Assembly: GCA_036524155.1 (NCBI GenBank)
Contig: DATDCV010000086.1
Location: forward strand, 1 to 28,120
Direction of reading: 5' to 3'
Length of the DNA: 28,120 nt
Source of the DNA: DATDCV01 sp036524155
Lineage (GTDB): Bacteria > Verrucomicrobiota > Verrucomicrobiia > Limisphaerales > UBA8199
Of this stretch, positions 14,690 through 22,144 are shown in pieces; the stretch's first letter is position 1, and the number at the start of each line of letters is the position of its first letter. The position numbers and the translations under genes were made by a program. A model generated the notes under the pieces. That model was given only the letters and a program-made list of their open reading frames with translations, did no database searches and was not told the origin of the DNA.

Positions 14690-15580
14690 TCATGGATGCA
14701 GCAGCCGGTAAGGCGGGTTCCAGATCACCTCTCCCAGCAACGGTTCATTGCCATCCGGCTGCTGGTCCTTGATCTTTGACTGCTTGTAATAAGATGCGTG
14801 GCCGTCGGTGAAGTTGAGAATGCCCCCCGCCCGGTCGTGGCGCGAAGGAAAAGCTCGCCAGCGCGCGGCCGGGTTCACCGAGTAGTAGGTGTTCCCCGAA
14901 CTGAACCCCTCACTTGAGTTAAATATCGAATCGGTCAATAACACCGTGGCCGAAGGCTTGGCCAGCCCAGAGAGGCGCGGCATCCCCGGATACCCGATAT
15001 TGCTCCCGCCAACGCCCGGGGACGGGTCATCCGGACTTTTCTTCAGGTCGATGTTCATCACGTAACTGAAGAAGCCCTCGCCTCCGCTCCCGGAGAGGTT
15101 CGCCAAGTCCGAGTCGCTCATGGTGGCGGACGGGCAATGCCAAATCTTCCCGTTCCGGCCGGGGAACGGCAGCTTGGCAGCCATATTGCCTCCTGGCTGA
15201 TTCCAGTAATCGTTAAGGGTGCGCTGGCTCATCATCGGCGGCAGGAGATTGAACCACGCGTTCATGTCCGCATGGGTCCCGTCGGGACCAGGAATTCCCG
15301 GGTAGGTAGCCGTTCTGCTCATCCCGTCGCGCGGGATGCCGTCGCGAGAATCCGTCGCGTACATATTCATCGCGAAGCCCCACTGCCGGAGGTTGGAAAG
15401 GCAATTGGTGCGCTTGGCTTTGTCCTTCGCTTTCGAGAGCGCGGGCAACAGCATCGCCGCCAGGATCGCAATAATCGCAATCACCACCAACAGCTCGATC
15501 AACGTGAAACCGCGCGCACGTTTCATCAACGAACGCACGGCCGCCGCCTGGCGGCAATGGAATTCAGGATTCACCAGCAT
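14690..15580 (-). CDS. Type II secretion/type IV pilin-like protein (pseudopilin N-terminus, H-x9-DG-type end)
   Basis: The N-terminus carries a textbook prepilin signal, RARG followed by FTLIELLVVIAIIAILAAM. Cleavage by prepilin peptidase is expected between Gly and Phe, and the conserved Glu is at mature position 5. Next is the ALSKAKDKAKRTNCLSNLRQ segment common to verrucomicrobial and planctomycete pseudopilin-like proteins. Near the C-terminus the stretch SRHDRAGGILNFTDGHA is the H-x9-DG-type motif of this group. These proteins are usually present in many copies and their function is unclear. Possible starts are GTG 15586, ATG 15580 and ATG 15526; the last gives a short five-residue leader. 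I use 15580. It lies 38 bases after the Ig-protein stop. Confidence 0.9.
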   Translation of the reverse strand: MLVNPEFHCRQAAAVRSLMKRARGFTLIELLVVIAIIAILAAMLLPALSKAKDKAKRTNCLSNLRQWGFAMNMYATDSRDGIPRDGMSRTATYPGIPGPDGTHADMNAWFNLLPPMMSQRTLNDYWNQPGGNMAAKLPFPGRNGKIWHCPSATMSDSDLANLSGSGGEGFFSYVMNIDLKKSPDDPSPGVGGSNIGYPGMPRLSGLAKPSATVLLTDSIFNSSEGFSSGNTYYSVNPAARWRAFPSRHDRAGGILNFTDGHASYYKQSKIKDQQPDGNEPLLGEVIWNPPYRLLHP

Positions 15581-15618
15581 ACTCACAACAGCTCAGCTTC
15601 TCCCGTCCAGGCACACTC

Positions 15619-17802
15619 CTACGGGCTCGCGACCTTGTAGAAACGCGTGTCCGGAGACGTGCTCGTGTCAGTGTAACGCCCGGCCGTGCTGTTGAACGTC
15701 AACCCCGTCGCCAGCGGCACATAAGGCCCCGTCACACTCGTCGCCCTGTAAATGCTATAGGACATGTAAGGCTGCGCCAGCCAGGTCAACGTTGGTTTGC
15801 CCTGATCGTTCGAGGCGCTGACCGTCACTGCCGGCGGCGCCTCGGTCACGATATCCGAGTAGAGCGTCGGCAGGATTTGGAATCCGCTGCTGCGGTTCGG
15901 GGCTGTTGCGCCCAGGTAGTAACCCATCGGCCCGGTAACAGTCCAGGCGAAGGAGGGAATCAGCTTGCCGATGATGTCGCCCACGCGTGAATCGACGCGG
16001 AAGGCGAAGGCCTCCCCCTCCTGATTGGTTATCGTATAATTCTGTCCGCTGGCGAACACTGCGGTCCCATCGGCTGCGGCAAAATAAACGTTCGTCAGGG
16101 TGACGACTGACCCCTGGTAACGAATTATGGCGTTGCTGGCGCCACCAAACGCGGGCGAGTTGGTAAAGCTGAGCGGTAGCACGATCCCCGCCGGCAGAGG
16201 ATTATTGTGGCTGTTGGTCACGACTCGATGCGCCGGATCCGCGGAGGTGAGATTCATCTCCAGCAGACTGCCGTATTGGCCAAGCGGACCGCTGACCGTA
16301 ACGGCATCGCCCGCCTCAGGGCGAGCGTCGGTATTGGCGCCGAAAAACACGCAAATTCCACCGGTATCGTCCTGCATGTAAAAGCTCGAATTGGCGGCGG
16401 TGGTGACATTCGTGTGGGTCGTCACAATGCCGGTCACTGTCCAGAGCGAACTCGTGTTGGTGGGCAGGAAGAACACCGGATCGACCAGCGTGCGCAGGTA
16501 CCCGATGGTGGCGGCCGGCGGAGCCGAACCTGTCAGCACGGCCTCCGCGCTGGGGGTCGTTCCGAAGGTGTTGCTCACGTCGCACCGGTACGTGCCCAGG
16601 GTGTCGTTGTCGGACTGTACATTGGCGACCACGAGCGTAGGGCTGGTCTCCCCGGGAATAGCGGCACCGTTATGGTACCATTGGTAGCTGGGGGAGTAAC
16701 CGGTGGCTGCGACATAAAAAGTCGCCGTCTGGCCGAAATAGACGTTTTTGTTCGTGGGCTGGAGCGTGATAGTCGGCGGCACGGGCGGATTAGTCACCCA
16801 AAGGAATGCCATCGCGCTGGTCGCGGACAAACCACCAGGGGTCGTCACCACCAGGTCGTAACTGCCCGTATCCGAAACCGCCCCGCTGGCGATCGAGAAC
16901 ACGTTGGTATTGCCGTTCGAGTTGGCGATGTTCGCTCCGTTCTTGCGCCATTGGTAGGTCAGGTTGGCCAGGCTCTGCCCCGCGGCGACAGCGGAAAGCA
17001 TGACCGGGTCCCCAACCACATTCGTTTGATCTTTCGGCGAATAGGCTACGACCGGATTCACCGGGTCCCTCGACCACACACTGGTCGCCGCCTCATCGAA
17101 GGTGGTCGCCACCGCAAGATTGGTGATATTAAAAAAAGTGCTGCCGAAAGACCCGGCCTGCCGGAAACCGAAAGCATGCGCGCGAAGCGGGTTCGACACC
17201 GCGTCGGCCGTCATTACGGAAACATCGGCTTCAGAGATCGGGTCTACCCACAGGGTGGCGGCAAACAGGTTCACCGGGTCCCATCCCAGGACGACCTGGT
17301 AATCGGTGTTGGCGGCCAGGTCCACTGGGAAGACTTTGTTCATCGTTCCCGAGACTGCCGAAACGCCCAGCCGCCATGTCGATGGCAATGTGCCTGGGGT
17401 CGCAAACACCCTCGCGGAAAAGTTGGTGTTGTTGAACAAGAAGTGCGCAAAATAACCTGTCGCCGTGGGGACGTTGGTGCAATTGGCGGTGAAGCTCGCA
17501 TACACCACGATCGGGCTGTTGGTGTACGGACTGTCCGGAACCGTCGCCAGCTTACGGTTGACGTCATCCGTCCGGCTCACGGTTCCACCCGTCGCCGAGT
17601 TTTGCAGTTTGTGATCGGCAACGATCGCATCGCTGGGATTGGCGCTGCCGCTGTGCCGGAACCAATTCGTCGTGCCGTCCGTATTAGTGCCGGTGTAGAT
17701 AATCGGCCCGTTCTCGTAAGCGAACGATTCATACCATATAAGGTCCGCGCGCGCCGAAAGCGCGGCGACAAAAAACAAGCTGGCCACCCAGATTTTCTTC
17801 AT
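15619..17802 (-). CDS. Secreted Ig-like multidomain protein
   Basis: From ATG 17802 the protein is 727 residues and opens with a signal peptide, MKKIWVASLFFVAALSARA. A beta-rich N-terminal region (about 20-245) resembles LamG-like lectin folds. Two Ig-like domains follow at about 250-340 (QTNVVGDPVMLSAVA, then YQWRKNGANI) and 345-430 (LQPTNKNVYFGQTATFYVAA, then YQWYHNGAAI). A region at about 440-630 contains SLWTVTGIVTTHTN and YMQDDTGGICVFFG, resembling OB-fold domains of secreted nucleases but with no nuclease domain. The end (about 645-727) looks like a fibronectin-type module. No sortase or PEP-CTERM anchor is seen. The frame is open 31 codons upstream, but the signal peptide sets the start. 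Substrate is unknown. Confidence 0.85.
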   Translation of the reverse strand: MKKIWVASLFFVAALSARADLIWYESFAYENGPIIYTGTNTDGTTNWFRHSGSANPSDAIVADHKLQNSATGGTVSRTDDVNRKLATVPDSPYTNSPIVVYASFTANCTNVPTATGYFAHFLFNNTNFSARVFATPGTLPSTWRLGVSAVSGTMNKVFPVDLAANTDYQVVLGWDPVNLFAATLWVDPISEADVSVMTADAVSNPLRAHAFGFRQAGSFGSTFFNITNLAVATTFDEAATSVWSRDPVNPVVAYSPKDQTNVVGDPVMLSAVAAGQSLANLTYQWRKNGANIANSNGNTNVFSIASGAVSDTGSYDLVVTTPGGLSATSAMAFLWVTNPPVPPTITLQPTNKNVYFGQTATFYVAATGYSPSYQWYHNGAAIPGETSPTLVVANVQSDNDTLGTYRCDVSNTFGTTPSAEAVLTGSAPPAATIGYLRTLVDPVFFLPTNTSSLWTVTGIVTTHTNVTTAANSSFYMQDDTGGICVFFGANTDARPEAGDAVTVSGPLGQYGSLLEMNLTSADPAHRVVTNSHNNPLPAGIVLPLSFTNSPAFGGASNAIIRYQGSVVTLTNVYFAAADGTAVFASGQNYTITNQEGEAFAFRVDSRVGDIIGKLIPSFAWTVTGPMGYYLGATAPNRSSGFQILPTLYSDIVTEAPPAVTVSASNDQGKPTLTWLAQPYMSYSIYRATSVTGPYVPLATGLTFNSTAGRYTDTSTSPDTRFYKVASP

Positions 17803-17948
17803 AGGACTGCGATTCTGTTTCGGTTTACACGATCGGTTGGTGGAAATGCGAAAGACCAGGCGGAATGTCCGGCCAGACAACAGATCCCTGCCCACCGTCA
17901 GGGTTTCGATCCTACTGCGTCGACAAACAAAAAGGCAATATCAAGTTA

Positions 17949-17973
17949 TTCACATTCGGGCGATGGATGTGAA
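17949..17973. terminator. Perfect 7-bp inverted repeat downstream of the propeller gene
   Basis: TTCACAT (17949-17955) and ATGTGAA (17967-17973) are exact reverse complements around an 11-base loop. They lie in the gap between two minus-strand genes, just after the 3' end of the beta-propeller gene. On the minus strand a T-rich stretch appears about 15 bases later. It could be a weak terminator or an operator for the Ig gene. Confidence 0.3.
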
Positions 17974-18007
17974 AAACTGCCGCCGCAAAGACCCGTGGTC
18001 GGCGAGT

Positions 18008-18043
18008 TCAGCGCGCGCGCAGATCGACGCACTTGATCTGGGT
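18008..18043 (-). pseudogene. Severed C-terminal end of the propeller gene
   Basis: Directly after the TAA at 18044-18046, the same frame continues with 11 codons reading TQIKCVDLRAR and then TGA at 18008-18010. The phrase IRD-x-TQIKCVDLR matches the normal last strand of this propeller family. A single C-to-T change turning CAA (Gln) into TAA would explain it. Sequencing error remains possible. Confidence 0.6.
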
Positions 18044-19306
18044 TTAATCGCGAATCACGAGTTTCCCGTCCGCCAGCGCGAGCGGTCCCCAAATTTCCTT
18101 GCCGCCGAGCACCTTCGTCTGGCTCAGCGACTTGAAACCGGAGGGAGAGGGCTCGACGATGTGCAGGTCCCCGCTTCGACCATCCATGACGTACATGAGT
18201 CCGTCCGCCGTTAGAATCGAGCCGCCCTTGTCGAGGTTGGGGCTGTTTTTGGTCTGCCACAGCACTTTCCCCTCGAGGTCGAAGCAAACCATCCCGTCCT
18301 GGCGCTCGTTGACGTTGCAGAGCAAATAGAGGTGGTCCTGGTAAAGCAGGGCTGGATGGCAATGACCGCCCATTTGGGCTTTCTGCGACAGTTCCTTGGC
18401 GGTCCAGCTACCGCCGCTGCGCGAGACCTGGATGATGGCGCTGCCCGCCAGGTAAGCGCCGGTTACGAACAATTTGCCGCCGCCAAGTGCAGTGACGTTC
18501 GGGATCGGGATCTTGCACGGGTGGGAGTATTTCCACAGCACTTTGCCGTCCGCCGCGCTGACCGCCGCCGCGCCCAGCGAGTTCACGATGACGAACTGGT
18601 CGACACCCTCCACGTTGATCAGCATGGGCGAGCCATAGGCCATTGGACCGATACCCTCCGAGCGCCAACGCTCGCTGCCGGTTGCCTGGTCGAAAGCGAC
18701 CATGCCGACCCGCTCCGACTGAGGCGCCGCCACCACCAGGTCCCGGTAAAGCAGCGGTGACTGGGCCACGGCCCACCGCGGAGCTTTGCTGCTGTAATCA
18801 CTCACTATGTTCTTCTTCCACACCACCTGATGAGTGGTGCGGTCGACACAGTGCAACTGGCCAAATGGACCGATCGCGTACACGGATTTCTCGCCCACGG
18901 CCGGCGTGCTGCGCGAGCCATCGTGGTCGATCGGCCCGGGCGCGTCATAGCCGAACTTCCAATCTTCTTTGCCGGTCTCCAAATCGAGACACCGCAAAAC
19001 GTCTTGTTGCCGGTTGACGCGGTCCAGCACATGGACCTTGCCGTCGCGGATAGCGGCCCCGCCGTATCCTGGCCCCAGCGGAACCGTCCAGAGGATCTTT
19101 GGTCCTTCCGCCGGCCAGGACCGGACCAGTCCCTTTTCGATCGAGGTGCCATCGCCGTTTGGCCCCATGAATTGCGGCCAGTCGGCTGCTGCCGCTGTGA
19201 ACGTGAGCGTCGCAAGGGCCAGCCCGATCGCCCAGGTCCTGGCCTTAGGCAATCCTTTAGAAACGGTCCCGCTGAAAAAGTTGTGAACGCTGGTGCTCTG
19301 GGTCAT
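18044..19306 (-). CDS. Exported PQQ-type beta-propeller protein, C-terminus cut by an in-frame TAA
   Basis: The protein has a hydrophobic export signal ending near TFTAAAA, followed by DWPQFMGPNGDGTS. That is the opening seen in many verrucomicrobial and planctomycete PQQ-like (BamB-type) beta-propellers. Repeats with DLETGKEDWKF, DRTTHQVVWKK, DQATGSERWRS, SAADGKVLWKY and DLEGKVLWQT are successive blades. Function is not established; the family is periplasmic or surface-bound. It ends LADGKLVIRD, where relatives usually continue with a last strand. After the TAA the same frame reads TQIKCVDLRAR, which fits that missing strand (bases 18008-18043). The 420-residue product therefore probably lacks its closing strand. 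Confidence 0.88.
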   Translation of the reverse strand: MTQSTSVHNFFSGTVSKGLPKARTWAIGLALATLTFTAAAADWPQFMGPNGDGTSIEKGLVRSWPAEGPKILWTVPLGPGYGGAAIRDGKVHVLDRVNRQQDVLRCLDLETGKEDWKFGYDAPGPIDHDGSRSTPAVGEKSVYAIGPFGQLHCVDRTTHQVVWKKNIVSDYSSKAPRWAVAQSPLLYRDLVVAAPQSERVGMVAFDQATGSERWRSEGIGPMAYGSPMLINVEGVDQFVIVNSLGAAAVSAADGKVLWKYSHPCKIPIPNVTALGGGKLFVTGAYLAGSAIIQVSRSGGSWTAKELSQKAQMGGHCHPALLYQDHLYLLCNVNERQDGMVCFDLEGKVLWQTKNSPNLDKGGSILTADGLMYVMDGRSGDLHIVEPSPSGFKSLSQTKVLGGKEIWGPLALADGKLVIRD

Positions 19307-19526
19307 CGTCTAATTGGTTTCTCGGTTTTCACGCTCATCATTCTGCGGCCGCGCAGACAGGAGGACACAAAGTAAAGCCGGGCGAGTCAATCATAATCTT
19401 TCGAGGAATCAAAGGCCAGGTTGTGGGCATGCTCTTCCTGACCCTCACATCCCTGCCCCTTCACTTACTCGTCGCAGTCTATCTGATTCAGAAAACTCCC
19501 TGCGTAAGTGACTTGCATTGTCAGCC

Positions 19527-19555
19527 TATAATTGGTGTTCTGGTGTTGTCACAAC
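19527..19555 (+). promoter_or_regulatory. Possible -10 box and palindromic operator upstream of the cysteine-rich gene
   Basis: A perfect TATAAT is at 19527-19532, about 45 bases before the start of the cysteine-rich protein. No convincing -35 box lies 16-18 bases upstream. The exact palindrome GTTGT-C-ACAAC at 19545-19555 would overlap the start of transcription and could bind a repressor. This is a pattern match only. Confidence 0.35.
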
Positions 19556-19576
19556 AACGCAAACCAAGAGAAACTT

Positions 19577-20233
19577 ATGAAAAGATTCGGGATGATCGTT
19601 GCGGCGTGTCTTCTAACGGCCTCCATTTTAACTTCCTCGGCGGCCATTCGCTCCAGCCTGGCGGTTCAGACTGGAGATGCGGTCTATGTTTGTCCATGCG
19701 GGTCCGACTGTGGGTGCGACATGGTTTCACTAAAGGAGGGCAAGTGTGGCTGCGGCCATGAATTGACCAAAGTCGTCCTGACCAAAGTGAAAGGCCAAAA
19801 GGGGTACTACCAACTGGACGGCAAAAAACAAAGCGCGCTGCTGACGGGCAAGTATGTGTGCGCCTGCTCGACTGACTGTTGCCGCACCGTCAGCCAAAAG
19901 GACGCCAAATGCGCTTGCGGAAAAGACATGCTCGCGGTGGTCATGGCCGCCCAGGCGGGGGATTCAGTTTACGTTTGTCCCTGCGGCTCAGCCTGCGCGT
20001 GCGGCATGATCGCGAAAAAGGAAGGCAAATGCGGATGTGGTCATCAATTAGTGAGCGTCAAACTGACCAAAGTAAACGGGCCAAAAGCTCAGTACAAACT
20101 AGACGGGAAGAAACAGACGGCGAACCTTGCGGGCAAATATGTGTGCGCCTGCGGGCCCGACTGTTGCCAGGCCGTCAGCCAAAAGCCAGTCAAATGCGCC
20201 TGCGGCAAAGAGATGGTGGAGATAGTCCTTTAG
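19577..20233 (+). CDS. Secreted cysteine-rich protein with four C-x-C modules, candidate metal-binding protein
   Basis: From ATG 19577 the protein is 218 residues with a signal peptide (about 1-30) and 24 cysteines in the mature part. The cysteines form four modules at residues 37-63, 93-118, 132-158 and 188-213. Modules 1 and 3 are C-x-C-x3-C-x-C-x9-C-x-C-G; modules 2 and 4 are C-x-C-x3-CC-x9-C-x-C-G. Modules 1+2 and 3+4 are an exact-length 95-residue duplication. The frame YVCPCG...GKCGCGHEL resembles the heavy-metal-binding domain pattern YTCPMHP...GKCPKCGMxL with cysteine in place of Met/His. A role in binding soft metals outside the cytoplasm is inferred. The frame is open 15 codons upstream, but the signal peptide fixes the start. 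Confidence 0.85.
   Translation: MKRFGMIVAACLLTASILTSSAAIRSSLAVQTGDAVYVCPCGSDCGCDMVSLKEGKCGCGHELTKVVLTKVKGQKGYYQLDGKKQSALLTGKYVCACSTDCCRTVSQKDAKCACGKDMLAVVMAAQAGDSVYVCPCGSACACGMIAKKEGKCGCGHQLVSVKLTKVNGPKAQYKLDGKKQTANLAGKYVCACGPDCCQAVSQKPVKCACGKEMVEIVL
19673..20230 (+). repeat. Internal 95-codon duplication in the cysteine-rich gene
   Basis: Residues 33-127 (19673-19957) and 128-218 (19958-20230) align without any gap. All twelve cysteines, and landmarks such as KYVCAC, LDGKKQ and KEGKCGCGH, fall at exactly 95 residues apart. The DNA copies have diverged, so the duplication is old and maintained. Confidence 0.85.
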
Positions 20234-20476
20234 CCGAACGGTGTTCAGAAGATTAGCCGCCGGCGGTCGGGGTTTGGGGCGTTTCCAAAGACGTTCTCGT
20301 GCCGGGTGGCGGCCATCAGACCAACGTAGTGCATGCAGGCGCAGGGCCTATCCCTCGCGTCTGGAACCGAGTCGGGGCGGTTGCCGCATGTGCCGGTCAT
20401 CGGTTGCCAGACCCGTGCGCTCTCAGGCATCTTGTGGCTGCTCGATTGGACCGCCAGTCGAGCCCTCAAGCGGACT

Positions 20477-22144
20477 ATGAAACTGTTATTCCGATGCCTG
20501 ACCGCGGCAGTTTGGCTGCTGGCGGCATTAGCGGCTTTTTCTTCGGAGGCTGACGCCGCAGATTACGCTGTTGCGGTCGGCCGACTTGAGCAAGCCGTGC
20601 GTGAAGAGATGACCGCCTGGGGCATCACGGGAATCTCGGTGGCGCTCGTGGACGAACAAGAGACGGTCTATGCAGCCGGGTTCGGCGAAGCCAAACGGGA
20701 AAGCGCGTTCCGCTGCGGTTCCATCTCCAAGCTGTTCAACGCCGTCGCCGTAATGCAGCTCGTCGAAGCGGGCAAGTTGGATCTGGACATGCCTTTGGAA
20801 CGTGTGGATGCGGGGCTGGTACCCATCAATCCTTTCACGAACCCAGCGCCCGTAACCCTCCGGCAGCTCCTTTGCCACCGGTCGGGGATGTTCCGCGAAT
20901 CCCCTGTGGGCGGTTATTTCGACGACACCCAGCCGGGATTGACGCGAATGACAGCCAGCGTGCCTCAGGGCGTGCTGGTCAACCCGCCCAATACCAAAAC
21001 CCGGTACTCGAACGTCGGCCCCAGCATCGCTGGACGCGCGGTGGAACTCGTGTCCGGCATGACTTTCCGGGAATACCAGCGGCAGCACATCCTGGGGCCG
21101 CTAGCCATGACCAACTCGGCCTGGACAGTCAAAGACTTGCGACCAGGCCAGCTCGTTCAGGCTTACATGCGCGTGGCGGATGGACACGGCGGTTTTGTGC
21201 GACGGTGCGCGCCGGTATTTGACCTAGGCACCATCCCGGCCGGCAACCTCTTCACGACTGCCGGCGACCTGGCCCGTTTCATCGCCATGCTCGCGGCGGA
21301 GGGCCGCGCCCCCGGCGGCTGCATCCTCAAACCGGAGTCACTGACCCAAATGTTCACGCCACAACTCACCTCTGAACCAACCGGCTTTGGCCTGGGGTTC
21401 CTGGTCGGCAAATTTCGCGAGCACCCCTGCATCAGCCACAACGGCGCGGTTTATGGCCACTCTTCCTCACTCGTCTTTTTGCCGGACGTCAAAATAGGGG
21501 CCGTGGTGCTGGGCAATGAGGACGTGGTCAACGCACGAATCCAGAAGCTGGCGAACCTGGCTCTCTCGCTCATGCTCGAAGCCAAACGTGGCGAAGAACC
21601 ACCTCCGGTTCCGCCGGCGCTCGACCTGTCCGCGGAAACCCTCGCCGCGTTCGCGGGCGACTATCAATCCCAGAGTTTCTGGGCAAAACTGGAGGTGAAG
21701 GAGAGGCGCCTCATCGCGAACATCTCGGGGCAAGCTACGAGGCTGACCGCGATCGAGCCGCTGCGGTTTCTGGCCGACAGCCGCGTGAGTGACGCCGCCC
21801 CGCTTACCTTTGTCCGCAATGATAAGGGCGAAGCGACCGGATTTACGATGGGCGTTCAGAAATTCGCACGCGTTGCCCCGGGCGGACCTGAGATTCCAAG
21901 CGACTGGCGTCCGTACCTGGGGAGTTACGGGCCGGGGTTCATCCCGCTGGTGGTGAGCTGGCGGAATGGCCACCTCTACGCCATGACCGAGAACATGGCG
22001 GACTATCGTCTCACGCCGGTGAACCGATACGTCTTCGCCTTTCCGCCTGGCCTTTATGCCGATGAGCACCTGGTCTTCCTCTCCGGCCGCCAAGGCAAAC
22101 CGCGCCGGGTGGACCTGGCCAACATGATTCTCAAGCGGCGATGA
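20477..22144 (+). CDS. Serine hydrolase of the beta-lactamase / class C penicillin-binding-protein family
   Basis: From ATG 20477 the protein is 555 residues with a signal peptide (MKLLFRCLTAAVWLLAALAA). The catalytic set of the beta-lactamase fold is visible: S-x-x-K at Ser82-Lys85 (CGSISKLF), Y-x-N at Tyr177-Asn179 (RYSNVG) and H-x-G at His321-Gly323 (SHNGAVYGH). The catalytic domain covers about residues 30-380. The remaining 170 residues look like a beta-rich C-terminal domain of the kind found in such esterases and D-aminopeptidases. True antibiotic resistance is not implied. The frame is open 48 codons upstream, but the signal peptide sets the start. Its stop overlaps the DUF819 gene by four bases. 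Confidence 0.9.
   Translation: MKLLFRCLTAAVWLLAALAAFSSEADAADYAVAVGRLEQAVREEMTAWGITGISVALVDEQETVYAAGFGEAKRESAFRCGSISKLFNAVAVMQLVEAGKLDLDMPLERVDAGLVPINPFTNPAPVTLRQLLCHRSGMFRESPVGGYFDDTQPGLTRMTASVPQGVLVNPPNTKTRYSNVGPSIAGRAVELVSGMTFREYQRQHILGPLAMTNSAWTVKDLRPGQLVQAYMRVADGHGGFVRRCAPVFDLGTIPAGNLFTTAGDLARFIAMLAAEGRAPGGCILKPESLTQMFTPQLTSEPTGFGLGFLVGKFREHPCISHNGAVYGHSSSLVFLPDVKIGAVVLGNEDVVNARIQKLANLALSLMLEAKRGEEPPPVPPALDLSAETLAAFAGDYQSQSFWAKLEVKERRLIANISGQATRLTAIEPLRFLADSRVSDAAPLTFVRNDKGEATGFTMGVQKFARVAPGGPEIPSDWRPYLGSYGPGFIPLVVSWRNGHLYAMTENMADYRLTPVNRYVFAFPPGLYADEHLVFLSGRQGKPRRVDLANMILKRR

Noticed and set aside
16207..18036. A 609-codon open frame on the plus strand opposite the Ig-domain gene
   Set aside because: The minus strand has a signal peptide and recognisable Ig-like domains; the plus-strand product is Arg/His/Gly-rich with no domain, as expected of an antisense shadow in GC-rich DNA.
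18008..18046. Programmed recoding of the TAA in the propeller gene
   Set aside because: TAA is not a known selenocysteine or pyrrolysine codon in bacteria and no recoding signal is visible; mutation or error is simpler.
19370..19400. TTGACT on the minus strand as the -35 box of the propeller gene
   Set aside because: No acceptable -10 box lies at 16-18 bases from it.
20477..22144. Antibiotic-resistance beta-lactamase
   Set aside because: The fold and catalytic triad are shared by esterases and peptidases; the long C-terminal domain and coupling to DUF819 point elsewhere.
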